Positions 34,256 through 42,894 are shown, counted from the stretch's first letter. The stretch is 64,000 nt of DNA from Azophilus sp965221755 (GCA_965221755.1 OZ244921.1:1674001-1738000), one strand, 5' to 3'. The notes: generated from the sequence alone by a model not told the origin. Numbers and translations: made by a program.

Positions 34256-35663
34256 CGGCCATGACCACCCACCACCACCTGCATCGCCCCCTTGACCGCC
34301 CCGGCCAGTAGGATCCCCGCCATCACCACCCCCGGAGAAAACATCCCATGCCGGACAACCCAGCCGCGGCCGACCCCACTGTCCGACAACTGCAAATGTC
34401 GGAAAATCGTGCCTCGGAGGCTTTGAAAGTTGCGGCTGTTGCGATTGTGCAACAAGCGTCTGCCTGTGATCTAAACAGGCGGTGCCCGCAAACATTGCTT
34501 CGCAAGTCGTAGGCAGCGCGTCCTGAGGACATGCCGTTGTATCCCAGACATCAAGGCAGACCGTCAAGGGTTTGGGAGCGATTTCACATTCACTGGGGAC
34601 GGCAGCCCTGATGATGGCTTGCCCGTTTTCGCACACAGAATCAGTTCCTGGATGGACTTTACTGAGTTTTACGTCCTGAAGCGTGCATTGTCGTGTCTGG
34701 GCCGAAATCGGGGCGGCCAGCGCCGTCAGGCGCTTGGGGGAAGGTGAGGCGTTTCATGGTCCGTCTCCCTCAGAGGCGCCCCTCATGTAGCGCACGGGGG
34801 CCCATCGCCGTCAAATGCGGTGGGACTATGGGTTCATCCCGACAAAGGTACGGAAAGTCCCACGGGATTCCGGGGGCGCATGGAGGGCCGCGGGGCCGGG
34901 AGTCCCCCCGGATTCGCCCGTTTTTCCGTCACCGGCCTGCACCCCGCAGACCTGCACTCTCCGAGTTGCACCGGTTTCGCAAGTCGTGCAGGGTTGCGGA
35001 GACCACGCCACGCCGGGCCGGTTCAAGGTGATCCTCTCAAGCACCAACCCCAACGTGACGCCGCAAAGTTTCACGGCTGTCAAATATCTGAGCACAAATG
35101 AATACCGCGCCGGCGCCAAGTTCCTCGACTGGGAGTGGCGGACGCCGGAAGTGAACAGCAATGCATGGCAGAATGTGTTTGGCGGGAGAGATGCTCTCAC
35201 CTTTGCGGGCGGCAATCTGGGTGAGAACATCGTCGAGGTGCGCCCCAAGGCCGAGGCCCACATCTGGAGCATTCGCACTGACGGCAATCCCTAGCGAGGC
35301 CCCGGCGAGCTGGTGGTCCAGGTCATCACGCTTGGCCTTGGACGTGGGTATGCAACGGGGGCTCGGCCTACTTCCCGTTCATGGGCGGCAGGGGCTGCGC
35401 GCGGGTCGGACCGGCGGGTGGGCGTCTCGGGGGCAACCAGTGACGCAACCGGGATACGCGGCCGCGGGCTGACCCCCTCCAGAGGGGTCAGTTACACTGA
35501 AGCCAGACCGTAACGCCATTGCTGTGTTTGGCTGCGGCGAGCATACCACGCCAGGCCGCACGGCGGGTGCGTGCGGCTCCTGGAACCATGCCAAGCAGAA
35601 GGGGCCGGACATCTTTCTGAATTTCACAAGAAAATCCCGAACATTTCAGACTGAGACACTACC
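34256..35663. other. Poorly organised region with gene fragments
   Basis: No complete recognisable gene was found in these 1.4 kb. A 54-residue frame at 34348-34512 (starts MPDNPAAADPTVRQL, with GGAG upstream) looks like the first part of a truncated gene. A coding-like stretch ends at 35294 (listed separately). Near 35530 a short frame (CGEHTTPGR) echoes CGDHATPGR at about 34996, because two roughly 25-base segments are imperfect repeats. Codon use and composition shift several times, as in a mosaic of decaying insertions. No transposase or integrase was seen. Confidence 0.5.
34815..35294 (+). CDS. Possible gene fragment, hypothetical
   Basis: The frame encodes 159 residues, but only the last 95 or so look like protein: RFKVILSSTNPNVTPQ, TNEYRAGAKFLDWEWRTPE, NVFGGRDALTFAGG and a terminal AHIWSIRTDGNP, with balanced composition. 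The preceding part is Pro/Arg-rich and probably not translated. I recognise no family. It may be the C-terminal end of a larger protein whose beginning was lost, in keeping with the surrounding region. Confidence 0.3.
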   Translation: MRWDYGFIPTKVRKVPRDSGGAWRAAGPGVPPDSPVFPSPACTPQTCTLRVAPVSQVVQGCGDHATPGRFKVILSSTNPNVTPQSFTAVKYLSTNEYRAGAKFLDWEWRTPEVNSNAWQNVFGGRDALTFAGGNLGENIVEVRPKAEAHIWSIRTDGNP

Positions 35664-35806
35664 CTCAAGGCAGTTTCGCTGGCGCGAAACTCCGCTGCCG
35701 TTGCGGGGATCAGTCGCCGGCAAGTTTCCAACGGTCGCTGGCGGGTCAGCCCGCCAGCGCGACGAGCCCGCCGTTGCGGGGATCAGTCGCCGGCAAGTTT
35801 CCAACC
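35664..35806 (-). repeat. Inverted intergenic repeat with a 35-base direct duplication (copy 4)
   Basis: An inverted B hairpin (35670-35693; one mismatch in the first arm base pair) is followed by an A-like module. The sequence starting GCCGTTGCGGGGATCAGTCG occurs twice exactly (about 35697-35732 and 35770-35805). Between the copies lies another perfect hairpin, arms CGCTGGCGGG and CCCGCCAGCG around TCAG. This copy sits between the decayed region and the MerR gene. Confidence 0.7.
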
Positions 35807-36066
35807 CCGAACAGGCAGCCAAATGGGGCCGCACGAGTCCCTTTTCAAGGCCAAGGAGCCGGGGAGGGGGCGCGAAGCGGGCATCCGGCGTGCCGAATGG
35901 CCCGCCATGCCGAGGGTTGCGCCGGATTCACCGCATGCGGGGGCACTTCAAAGGCGCTTGATGCCCGCATTGTGCGCTCGCTCCGCTTTATCTGGACAGA
36001 ACCTAGACAGAGCCAGTGGACTGCGTACAATTCGTCCTGTTCAAAGTCTCGCCGGGGCGCCATTGG

Positions 36067-36948
36067 GTGGATGCTCAAGACGATCTTTACCGAATAGGCA
36101 GCGTAGCCAGCCTGACGGGAATTGCAGTGGAGCGGCTTAGGGCGTGGGAGCGCCGTTACGGTCTCAGCCCGGCGCATCGTGAAGGCCGGACGCGCTACTA
36201 CAGCGGCGGGCAACTCGAACGGTTGCGGCGCATCAAGCGGCTGATCGACCAAGGCCAGCCGATCTCAAGCCTGGCGCGCCTGACCAACGAGCAGCTCGCC
36301 GCCCGGCAAACCGAGTCCCTTGCCATTGCGCCGCCCTTGCCCAAGGTAGGCGTCATTGGCCCCAACCTAAGCGTTCTCGCCCATCAGCGGGGGAATGACT
36401 CCCAAATGGAACTCACCGCGCACTGGGCCAACCTGGCGGCTTTCACCGCTGCCGCCCGTCTGCCGAAGCTCGACGCCATCGTCGTTCAATTGCCGACGCT
36501 GACCACCCAATCCATTGAGTTAATCAAGGAAAAAGCGGGACACGCCCAGATCGTCGTCGTCTATCAATTCGCTGCGGAGAAGTATCTGCGGCGGGCGGCG
36601 GAGACGAATGTGGAGATTCTGCGGTGGCCCGTCACCTGGCCTGAGATCGAGCAGGCCTGCACCCCCGCCGGCGGATGGCCGCTGAGGGCCGTCGGCACGG
36701 CCGAACGGCGCTTCAGCGACGCGGAACTGATCGCCATCGCCGCGGGAAGCACGGACCCCAGCCACTGCCCCGAGCATCTTGTGGAACTGATCTCGCAATT
36801 GAACGCCTTTGCCGACTACACGGCGGACTGCGGCGGCGCCGATGACGCCACGGCAACCAATGCCGCCCTCTATCGGCAGGCCCAGCGCGAAGCCACCCAA
36901 GCCCGTTCTCGGCTCGAAGGCGCGCTTGAAGCCTTTCTCCGGACATGA
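36067..36948 (+). CDS. MerR-family transcriptional regulator with C-terminal sensor-like domain
   Basis: A 293-residue regulator. The N-terminal winged-helix is classic MerR: YRIGSVASLTGIAVERLRAW, ERRYGLSPAHREGRTRYYS, then LERLRRIKRLIDQGQPISSL. After a linker, PKVGVIGPNLSVLAHQRG and KLDAIVVQLPTLT form a Rossmann-like domain resembling the cobalamin-binding domain of CarH/LitR regulators. The usual B12-binding D-x-H-x-x-G motif is not visible, so cobalamin binding is doubtful. GTG 36067 gives a natural N-terminus; an in-frame GTG at 36016 is an alternative. A promoter with an operator-like palindrome lies 135 bases downstream on the same strand. Confidence 0.8.
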   Translation: MDAQDDLYRIGSVASLTGIAVERLRAWERRYGLSPAHREGRTRYYSGGQLERLRRIKRLIDQGQPISSLARLTNEQLAARQTESLAIAPPLPKVGVIGPNLSVLAHQRGNDSQMELTAHWANLAAFTAAARLPKLDAIVVQLPTLTTQSIELIKEKAGHAQIVVVYQFAAEKYLRRAAETNVEILRWPVTWPEIEQACTPAGGWPLRAVGTAERRFSDAELIAIAAGSTDPSHCPEHLVELISQLNAFADYTADCGGADDATATNAALYRQAQREATQARSRLEGALEAFLRT

Positions 36949-36975
36949 CTCCATGTCTCCGGACATGACTCCATG
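36936..36975 (+). repeat. Exact tandem duplication of 20 bases at the MerR 3' end
   Basis: The unit TCTCCGGACATGACTCCATG is repeated twice without a mismatch. The first copy contains the TGA stop of the MerR gene and the second follows directly, then a third partial (CCTTCGG) decays. It may be recent slippage. Confidence 0.8.
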
Positions 36976-37082
36976 CCTTCGGCAGAAGAAGACCGCCCAC
37001 TGGCCATCCGCACCCTTGATGTCAGGGAGCCACCGCCCCAACGCGAACTGCTTTTGCTTAACAAAACCTCTACAAAAATCAC

Positions 37083-37110
37083 TTGACAAGCAATCTGTAC
37101 TGTACATAAT
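37083..37110 (+). promoter_or_regulatory. Strong sigma-70 promoter with a palindromic operator in the spacer
   Basis: A consensus -35 box TTGACA (37083-37088) and the -10 box CATAAT (37105-37110) are separated by 16 bases. Inside the spacer and touching the -10 box lies a perfect 11-base palindrome, TGTAC T GTACA (37096-37106). MerR-family regulators are known to bind dyads between the -35 and -10 boxes, and a MerR-family gene lies immediately upstream. The promoter points away from that gene and towards the RNA at 37117-37232. Confidence 0.7.
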
Positions 37111-37116
37111 GAACGC

Positions 37117-37232
37117 CGTTTTAGGGTTTTAGGCGTGCAAGCGACTTTGAGGCAATCCTCCCTTCAAGTGTCCTTCCCAAAAAAGCAATGAAGTTGCATT
37201 CAGCAGGTTCCACTTGCTGACACGCCTTTTTT
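37117..37232 (+). ncRNA. Candidate structured small RNA with its own promoter and terminator
   Basis: Starting 7 bases after the -10 box, about 116 nt can be drawn as one closed structure. AGGCGTGCAAG (37131-37141) pairs with CTTG (37213-37216) and CACGCCT (37221-37227), with a short bulge between. The closing stem is followed at once by TTTTTT (37227-37232). Inside are a GAGG-CAAT-CCTC tetraloop hairpin (37149-37160) and GCAA-TGAAG-TTGC (37185-37197). The only ATG frame is 10 codons without a ribosome site. It lacks the conserved motifs of 6S RNA, SRP RNA, tmRNA and RNase P. It ends 23 bases from the convergent kinase gene. Confidence 0.6.
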
Positions 37233-37254
37233 CCCCTGCTCCGCCGTTCCGCTC

Positions 37255-38262
37255 TCAGGCCAGCAAAGCGAGTGCCGCTTGGGCGCGGGTTCGCACGCTT
37301 TCCCGGTAAGCGTCCAGGTCGATGCCGTCCTGCCTACCCATGGCGCCCACCAAATAGCGCTTGTACACGCCTTGGCCGATGGCGGCCAAGCGCCAATGCG
37401 AGAAGGCGCGATAGTAGTTGATCGCGCTTAGGGAGCGGCCAGTGAGCCGTTCGTAGAGTTCGCTGATGGCCTCCCGCGACGGGAAGCCCCCCGCCGTGGT
37501 GGGCGGCGCCGGATCTGCGACGCCTTCCTCGGGCTGAACCCAGGAGTTCAGGAGGTAGCCCACGTCCGCCAGCGGATCCCCAAGAGTGCAGAGTTCCCAA
37601 TCGAGCACCGCCCGAATCGCTCCGCCACCGACGATCATGTTGCCGAGTCGGTAGTCGCCGTGGACGATGGCGGCGCCCGCTTGTTCCGGCATGGTTGCGG
37701 CCAGAATGCGGGAGGTCTCCTCCATTTCCGGGATTTCGTGGGTCTTGGACGCCGCCCACTGGCGGCTCCACCGTTTCAGCTGACGAGCCAAGTAGGCGGC
37801 CTTGCGTCCTAGATCGCCCAGGCCCACCCGATCCGGGTCGATGGCGTGCAGCCGGGCGAGCACTTCGATGACATGCAGGCCAAGTTGGCGCCGGTCAGGC
37901 TCCGCAACCGATTCGACGCCCTGCGCATCGTGCAGCACGTCGCCCTCGACATGGCCCATGACGTAAAACGGAGCGCCGTTCACCGCCGCGTCGGCGCACA
38001 GGGCCAGCGCTGGGGCAACGGGCACCTCCGAATCCCGCAGGGCGGCGATGATCCGGTGTTCACGCCCCATGTCATGGGCGCTTTCGAGCACGTTGCCGAG
38101 CGGTGGGCGACGCAAGACGCAGGCGGTGCCCGCTTGGTCAACGAAGCGATAGGTGAGATTCGAATGGCCACCGGCAATCAGCGAAAATCGCAGGGGGGGC
38201 TGCAGGCCATCGATGCGCTCGACCAGCCAAGCGGTGACCTTTGCCTCGTCGATGCCTTCCAA
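37255..38262 (-). CDS. Phosphotransferase family protein (APH fold)
   Basis: A 335-residue aminoglycoside-phosphotransferase-like kinase. Features: RFSLIAGGHSNLTYRF for the nucleotide loop, CVLRRPP with the Lys/Arg strand, the catalytic loop IVHGDYRLGNMIVGG and the metal motif VLDWELCTLGDPLADVGYL. Members with this pattern often accompany acyl-CoA dehydrogenases (ACAD10/11-like) and phosphorylate hydroxy-acyl-CoA intermediates; antibiotic resistance is not implied. TTG 38262 (GGAGAG upstream) was chosen because the longer frame from 38382 would overlap bamD and carries an odd Gly/Ser-rich leader. Confidence 0.85.
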   Translation of the reverse strand: MEGIDEAKVTAWLVERIDGLQPPLRFSLIAGGHSNLTYRFVDQAGTACVLRRPPLGNVLESAHDMGREHRIIAALRDSEVPVAPALALCADAAVNGAPFYVMGHVEGDVLHDAQGVESVAEPDRRQLGLHVIEVLARLHAIDPDRVGLGDLGRKAAYLARQLKRWSRQWAASKTHEIPEMEETSRILAATMPEQAGAAIVHGDYRLGNMIVGGGAIRAVLDWELCTLGDPLADVGYLLNSWVQPEEGVADPAPPTTAGGFPSREAISELYERLTGRSLSAINYYRAFSHWRLAAIGQGVYKRYLVGAMGRQDGIDLDAYRESVRTRAQAALALLA

Positions 38263-38314
38263 CTTCAGCTCTCCGGCCAGCCATGCGTTCGCCGCGCCAA
38301 ACGCGCCACGCCCG

Positions 38315-39367
38315 CTACAAAAAGGGCACCCAGCGACGCCAGCCGCGTCTTTTCCGTTGCTGGTCCCGCTTGCCTTGGTCAAGGGCCGCCTGCCGGTCTC
38401 CTTCGGCGCGTTGCGCCGGCGGCGGCTCGAATCCTTGAGGATGCTGCAGGCGCAACGGCGGCGGCGTTTCGGGACGGTCGATCAGGCCCAAGGTCATGAG
38501 GTTGGCCCAGGATCGATCGCGGCCGCGGATGCGCTCGGCAAGAATCAGGTCGCCGTTTTCGTCGAACGCCGGGTGATTGGGGTAGTTGACCGCCAACACC
38601 CTCAAGGTGTCGTTCGCCGCGGTGGGCAGTTCAAGCTTGTACTGGGCTTCAACGAGCAGGATGAGCGCTTCCGGGATGGGCTCCGCCTGGGGATAGTTCT
38701 CAAGCACGAAGCGCGCCCGGTTGGCGGCCGCCACATAGGCGCCCCGGCGCATGTAGTAGTCGGCGACGTGGATTTCCGAAGCGGCCAGCATGTTGCGCAG
38801 GTAAATCATCCGCTGCTTGGCATCGCTGGCGTAGTCGCTGCGCGGATGGCGGCGTAGCAGTTCGGCGAAGTCCGCGTAAGCCTCCTGCGCCGACGTCATG
38901 TCACGCTTGGAGACGTCGGAGGCGAACACCCGGTCGAGCAGCCCCCGGTTCTTGTTGAAGGCCGCCAAACCCTTCAGGTAGTAGGCGTAGTCGATGTTGC
39001 TGTGCTGCGGGTGCAGGCGAATGAAGCGGTCCGCCGCCGAGCGGGCCGTGTCGTGGTCGGAGGACTGGTAGCGCGCATAGACCAACTCCAGCTGCGCCTG
39101 CTCAGCGTAGCGCCCAAAGGGAAAGCGCGCTTCCAAGCGCTCCAGGGCGGTGATGGCGCGTTCGTAGTTCCCCGCCCGCAGGCTGCGCTGGGCGTTGCGG
39201 TAGAGCATCTGCTCCGTGGCGTTGACGTCCTCGTCCTCCCCGTCCTTGTCCTTGCCGCCGATGAACGGCATCCAGGAGCAGCCCGCAACGGCCGCGAGCA
39301 GCGCGCCAAGGACGAAGAGGCGCCGAACGCCCGCTGTGTGACGGTGATCCAAGGCATTGGCCAGCAT
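38315..39367 (-). CDS. bamD: Outer membrane protein assembly factor BamD
   Basis: A lipoprotein of the BAM complex that inserts beta-barrel proteins. Of 350 residues, the first 30 form a lipoprotein signal with the lipobox LAAVAGC (Cys30), followed by acidic EDEDVNATEQ. The TPR array starts with LYRNAQRSLRAGNYERAITALE and contains RFPFGRYAEQAQLELVYARY and YYLKGLAAFNKNRG. A low-complexity Gln/Arg-rich tail (GDRQAALDQGKRDQQRKRRG) extends beyond the usual end. It is transcribed divergently from rluD-pgeF, a conserved gammaproteobacterial arrangement. Confidence 0.95.
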   Translation of the reverse strand: MLANALDHRHTAGVRRLFVLGALLAAVAGCSWMPFIGGKDKDGEDEDVNATEQMLYRNAQRSLRAGNYERAITALERLEARFPFGRYAEQAQLELVYARYQSSDHDTARSAADRFIRLHPQHSNIDYAYYLKGLAAFNKNRGLLDRVFASDVSKRDMTSAQEAYADFAELLRRHPRSDYASDAKQRMIYLRNMLAASEIHVADYYMRRGAYVAAANRARFVLENYPQAEPIPEALILLVEAQYKLELPTAANDTLRVLAVNYPNHPAFDENGDLILAERIRGRDRSWANLMTLGLIDRPETPPPLRLQHPQGFEPPPAQRAEGDRQAALDQGKRDQQRKRRGWRRWVPFL

Positions 39368-39426
39368 GTGATCGGCGGCTCCGCAAAAAGCTGGTAATTT
39401 ATCCTATTTCCCCATGATTTCCATGC

Positions 39427-39514
39427 CCGCGCGACCTGACGGCCGCGGCGGACCTTCGATCCGCTGCCGTTGCCCGGGTTGCGTTCCGAGACGTTTCCGA
39501 GCCCGCACATGCTC
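39427..39514 (-). repeat. Inverted partial intergenic repeat, modules D and A
   Basis: GCGCGACCTGACGGCCGCG is a D module with a one-base change in the stem. The words TGCCCGGGTTGCGTTCCGAG and ACGTTTCCGAGCCCGCACA match the reverse complement of module A. Module B is missing. It occupies the bamD-rluD divergent region. Confidence 0.65.
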
Positions 39515-39605
39515 TCTCCGAGGCCGTGCGTCTCGCGAGGTGGCGCCATGACCACCCCGGACGGCTCCCCACTGTGGAATACTCTGGACATCGAGAGGTG
39601 GCGTG

Positions 39606-40586
39606 ATGGATCTGGCTCAGACCGGCAAGGTGATCGAAGCGGAAGTCCCCGGCGAACTGGCCGGCGAGCGTGCCGACCGGGTTGCCGCGCGGCTGTTCGC
39701 CATGCACTCCCGGGCGCTGCTGAGCCGTTGGATCAAGAGCGGCGCGCTCGTGGTGGACGGCGAGGCGGTCAAGCCGAACCGCAAGCTCAGAGTGGGCCAG
39801 CGCCTCACCTTGACGCCGGAAGCCACCGCAGATGAGGACTGGGCCACCCCGCAGCCGGCGGCATTCAACGTGGCGTACGAAGACGACCAACTGCTGGTCG
39901 TCGACAAGCCCGCCGGGCTGGTGGCGCATCCCGGCGCCGGCAACCCTGACGGAACGCTGGTCAACGGCCTGCTGCACTACCGTCCGGGGCAAATCGAACT
40001 GCCCCGGGGCGGCCTCGTGCACCGCCTTGATCAGGACACCTCCGGCCTGCTGGTGGTCGCCGCGACTCGGCAGGCGCAACGGCGGCTGGCCGAAGCGGTT
40101 GCCCGGCATCGGATTGCGCGCCGCTACTTGGGCATCGCCGAAGGCGTCATGACCGGCGGCCAAGCCATCAACAAGCCCATCGGGCGCGATCCGCACCACC
40201 GCACCCGGCAACGGGTGCGGAGCGATGGCCGTCCGGCGCGCACCCGCATTGGAGTCAAGCGGCGCTTTCGAGCGCACACCTACGTTTCCGCCGAGCTCGA
40301 AACCGGGCGCACGCACCAGATCCGCGTGCATCTGGCCAGCATCGGCCACCCGTTGGTCGGCGATCGCCGCTACGGTGCCCGGGGACGGCTGCCAAGAGCG
40401 CCGCACCCCGAAGTGACGCTCACCGTTCGCAGCTTTCGGCGCCAGGCCCTGCACGCGTCCGAGCTGGCCTTCGACCATCCGGAGACTGGCGAACGCTGCG
40501 AGTTTCGTTCACCCCTGCCGAAGGACATGGCCGAACTCTTGGCCGTGTTGGCCTTGGACGCGGAAACCCGCGGCGATGCAAGCTGA
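39606..40586 (+). CDS. rluD: 23S rRNA pseudouridine synthase D
   Basis: RluD makes the three pseudouridines in helix 69 of 23S rRNA (E. coli 1911, 1915, 1917). This protein has 326 residues: an N-terminal S4 RNA-binding domain (about 15-75: ADRVAARLFAMHSRALLSRWI), then the catalytic domain with GGLVHRLDQDTSGLLVVA, where Asp142 is the catalytic residue, and ELETGRTHQIRVHLASIGHP. ATG 39606 follows GAGAGG; a GTG one codon earlier is also possible. Its end overlaps pgeF by 11 bases, confirming the conserved rluD-pgeF unit. Confidence 0.95.
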   Translation: MDLAQTGKVIEAEVPGELAGERADRVAARLFAMHSRALLSRWIKSGALVVDGEAVKPNRKLRVGQRLTLTPEATADEDWATPQPAAFNVAYEDDQLLVVDKPAGLVAHPGAGNPDGTLVNGLLHYRPGQIELPRGGLVHRLDQDTSGLLVVAATRQAQRRLAEAVARHRIARRYLGIAEGVMTGGQAINKPIGRDPHHRTRQRVRSDGRPARTRIGVKRRFRAHTYVSAELETGRTHQIRVHLASIGHPLVGDRRYGARGRLPRAPHPEVTLTVRSFRRQALHASELAFDHPETGERCEFRSPLPKDMAELLAVLALDAETRGDAS

Positions 40587-41316
40587 TCCGAGCGCAGGGT
40601 GGATCAAGGCCGATTGGTCCGCTCCCCCTGGCGTTCACGCGCTTACGACCGTGCGGGGCACCGACGTCGGCAACCGAAATGGCGAAGTTTCGACCGACGT
40701 GGCCATCAACCGACGCTTGATCGAATCCGCCACGGCAGGCAGCGCCGGCCACCTGCAATGGCTCAAGCAAGTTCACGGCAACCGTTGCGTTCGCGCCGAT
40801 GCCGATTCCTTGGGCTCGCAACCCGAAGCGGATGCCGTTTGGACCACTGAGCCAAAGGTCGGGTTGGCGATCCAAACCGCGGACTGCGTGCCGGTGGCGT
40901 TGGCCAGCGCCGATGGCCGATGCATCGGCGCCGCCCACGGCGGCTGGCGGGGACTGGTTGGCGGCGTAGTCCGGAACTTGGTTGCGGCCGTGCGCAGCGT
41001 CAGTCCCACCCTGCCGCTCACCGCTTGGATCGGCCCGGCCATCGGCCCGCAGGCCTATGAAGTGGGGGAGGATGTCCATGCCGCCGTGCTTACCGCCACG
41101 TCCCGCCACCTTGAAGGGCAGTTCTTCCACAACCTCGACACGCCCGGCAAGTGGCGCTTGGATCTCTTCGCCCTGACCGACTGGCTGCTGCGCCAAGCCG
41201 GCGTTGAGCAGATCGCGTGTGAGCAAATTTGCACTTGGTCCAACCCCCATCTCTACTCCCACCGAAGGGACGGCCCGACCGGCCGCATGGCGACCCTGGT
41301 GTGGATGGCGCCTTGA
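40576..41316 (+). CDS. pgeF: Peptidoglycan editing factor PgeF (YfiH)
   Basis: A 246-residue member of the YfiH/DUF152 family, a multicopper-oxidase-like fold now linked with removal of wrongly incorporated serine from peptidoglycan stems. Motifs: WLKQVHGNRCVRAD, ADAVWTTEPKVGLAIQTADCVPV, GAAHGGWRGLVGGVV with the conserved His, and a final CEQICTWSNPHLYSHRRDG. The gene starts inside the rluD end, as in many gammaproteobacteria. clpB, which follows it in E. coli, is replaced here by a dead restriction system. Confidence 0.93.
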   Translation: MQADPSAGWIKADWSAPPGVHALTTVRGTDVGNRNGEVSTDVAINRRLIESATAGSAGHLQWLKQVHGNRCVRADADSLGSQPEADAVWTTEPKVGLAIQTADCVPVALASADGRCIGAAHGGWRGLVGGVVRNLVAAVRSVSPTLPLTAWIGPAIGPQAYEVGEDVHAAVLTATSRHLEGQFFHNLDTPGKWRLDLFALTDWLLRQAGVEQIACEQICTWSNPHLYSHRRDGPTGRMATLVWMAP

Positions 41317-41455
41317 GGGCCAGCCGGGGTTCGAATCGCCGTGGATGAATCCCAAAGCCTCTGGTTTGACGCCCCGGAATCCAACCCCGGGCGCCGTGCG
41401 CTGAACGTGGCGCAGGGCGCTGGGAAGTCTTCGATCTCGGCTACCTCAAGCCGTT

Positions 41456-42107
41456 TCAAAGCCGCCAACCTCGCTGTTCATTGGCCATTTCAACAAAGTC
41501 CCTTAGTGGTCGATCACGTCGGTCGGGCGGGAGCCATAGAACCGGGCGCAACTCTCGTTTGAATCGATCCAACTCCCCTACGAGATTCTCCGCCCTCAGA
41601 TTGTCGAGCATCGAGTCATTCAGGTGCGTCTCAAATCCTGCATCAAAAGTGACCAAGGCGTTGTCCTAGCCGCGATGGTGCAATGCGCGCAGCGCAACCC
41701 CGTTGTGTGTTTGGTCAGTGCTCCGGGGATCCTTGCTTAAGCGCCGCCTCGCGCAGCTGGATGGACGGCGATGTCCCCAATTCCTCAGTGTGGCGCCCTG
41801 CGTCGAATCCAGCGAAAACGCCAAGATCGGGTCGCCAACCAAGGATCAAGGTCTTGCCACCCGGCTCGCGCGCGAAACGGCTGATGCCTGTTGCCTGTAT
41901 TCGCCATTCGTCGTCCGGGCGACTCCTGCCACCGTGCGTCAGATTCCAAATGTAAACCCTTACCGCGTGGCTGCTGTCTCCGCGGTACACCTGATACTGC
42001 GCAGGGTGAGCCCCGGGCTTCGTCAGATGCAGGTAGTTCCACCCGCTGTCTCGGATGGCCGCTTCGACAACGCCCAGCAATTGGGGTTTGTTTAGTCTCG
42101 GCGGCAA
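41456..42107 (-). pseudogene. HNH restriction endonuclease, internally deleted with a nonsense codon
   Basis: The N-terminal domain is intact from TTG 42107 (LLGVVEAAIRDSGWNYLHLT, HAVRVYIWNLTHGG, ILGWRPDLGVFAGFDAGRH) and then stops at 41715 soon after TSPSIQLREAAL. The C-terminal HNH end is found in another frame: STDQTHNGVALRALHHRG, a TAG where the family has Tyr, then DNALVTFDAGFETHL and RELRPVLWLPPDRRDRP to 41456. The middle section with the first metal-binding residues is missing. A deletion, a frame change and a nonsense mutation make this clearly dead. It was the partner of the methyltransferase remnant upstream on the same strand. Confidence 0.8.
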
Positions 42108-42127
42108 TTCAGTTCAATCTCCCTTGG

Positions 42128-42693
42128 TCAAACCGGAAGTTGGACCTTGCCGGTTTTGCTAGGAGGCTCTCGGGTGATGCCGCCGTGTTCAACCAACGGC
42201 ACCTCTTCCTCACTAACCGGAACGCGGCACGGTGGCTGGATGGAATAGGTCACGGACTTGGTTCGGTTGAGTGCGCTTGGCGTCGGATCAAAGCGTCCCA
42301 TAGCGCCGTATCGCAATACAGATGCGCGTCCTCGTTGCCGTATGTCTTCTTGCGCACCAAGCCAAACGGAGGTGAGGTGACGATGAGATCGACCGACTGC
42401 CGGTTGGCGTCGTCGCGCAGGTAGGCCAGCGAATCCCCGCAGAGCATCGTGCCCAAGCGGGTGCTGTGGTGGATGCTGACGCGGGGAGCCGGAGACTCTT
42501 CGCTAGGCTTGTTGCCGTCAGCATCTCCCTCGACTGCGCCCCTCTTGGCTTGGTCGTGGAGGTGGCGAAGGTAGTCGCTTACCGTGCGGAAACCGCCCCG
42601 GTCGGCGAACTTCTCCATCTCGGCGCGTTCGGCATTGGACAAACGCACATTGACGGACGCCAGCTTGGGATTGGGTGCTTTGGCCCGGGCCAC
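42128..42693 (-). pseudogene. DNA methyltransferase (N4/N6, TSPPF motif), internally deleted
   Basis: The frame from about GTG 42693 begins with a ribbon-helix-helix-like segment (VNVRLSNAERAEMEKFAD), then LGTMLCGDSLAYLRDD and the catalytic motif IV VDLIVTSPPFGLVRKKTYGN. It terminates at 42250 just after YCDTALW. The SAM-binding FxGxG motif and the rest of the catalytic domain are absent. A plausible C-terminal tail (EEEVPLVEHGGITREPP) is readable in another frame to 42128, next to the endonuclease start. The start codon is uncertain (other GTG codons lie upstream). This is the modification half of the dead system. Confidence 0.7.
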
Positions 42694-42894
42694 CGGATTA
42701 CCGAGCAGGTCGCCTCCAGTGATGAAGTCCGAAGGATATTCCACGGGTTTTGGTGTGGCAAGTTGCTGAACCCGCACAGTTCGCCCGCGCGCCGCGATGT
42801 CCAGTGCCAAGAGTGCCGCGATGTTCGCCCATGCCGCCAATCGCCGCGCTGGCTGCTGTGGTATATTGACCATCCTGCCTGTGCGAGATTGACC

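Noticed and set aside
35379..35627. Minus-strand frame in the decayed region
   Set aside because: Only a short Pro/Arg-rich peptide with no ribosome site; composition typical of chance frames.
37117..37232. Assignment of the candidate RNA to 6S RNA, SRP RNA or another common RNA
   Set aside because: Length is too short for 6S, and the SRP consensus (GGAAGGAAGCAGCC-like core) and other conserved motifs are absent.
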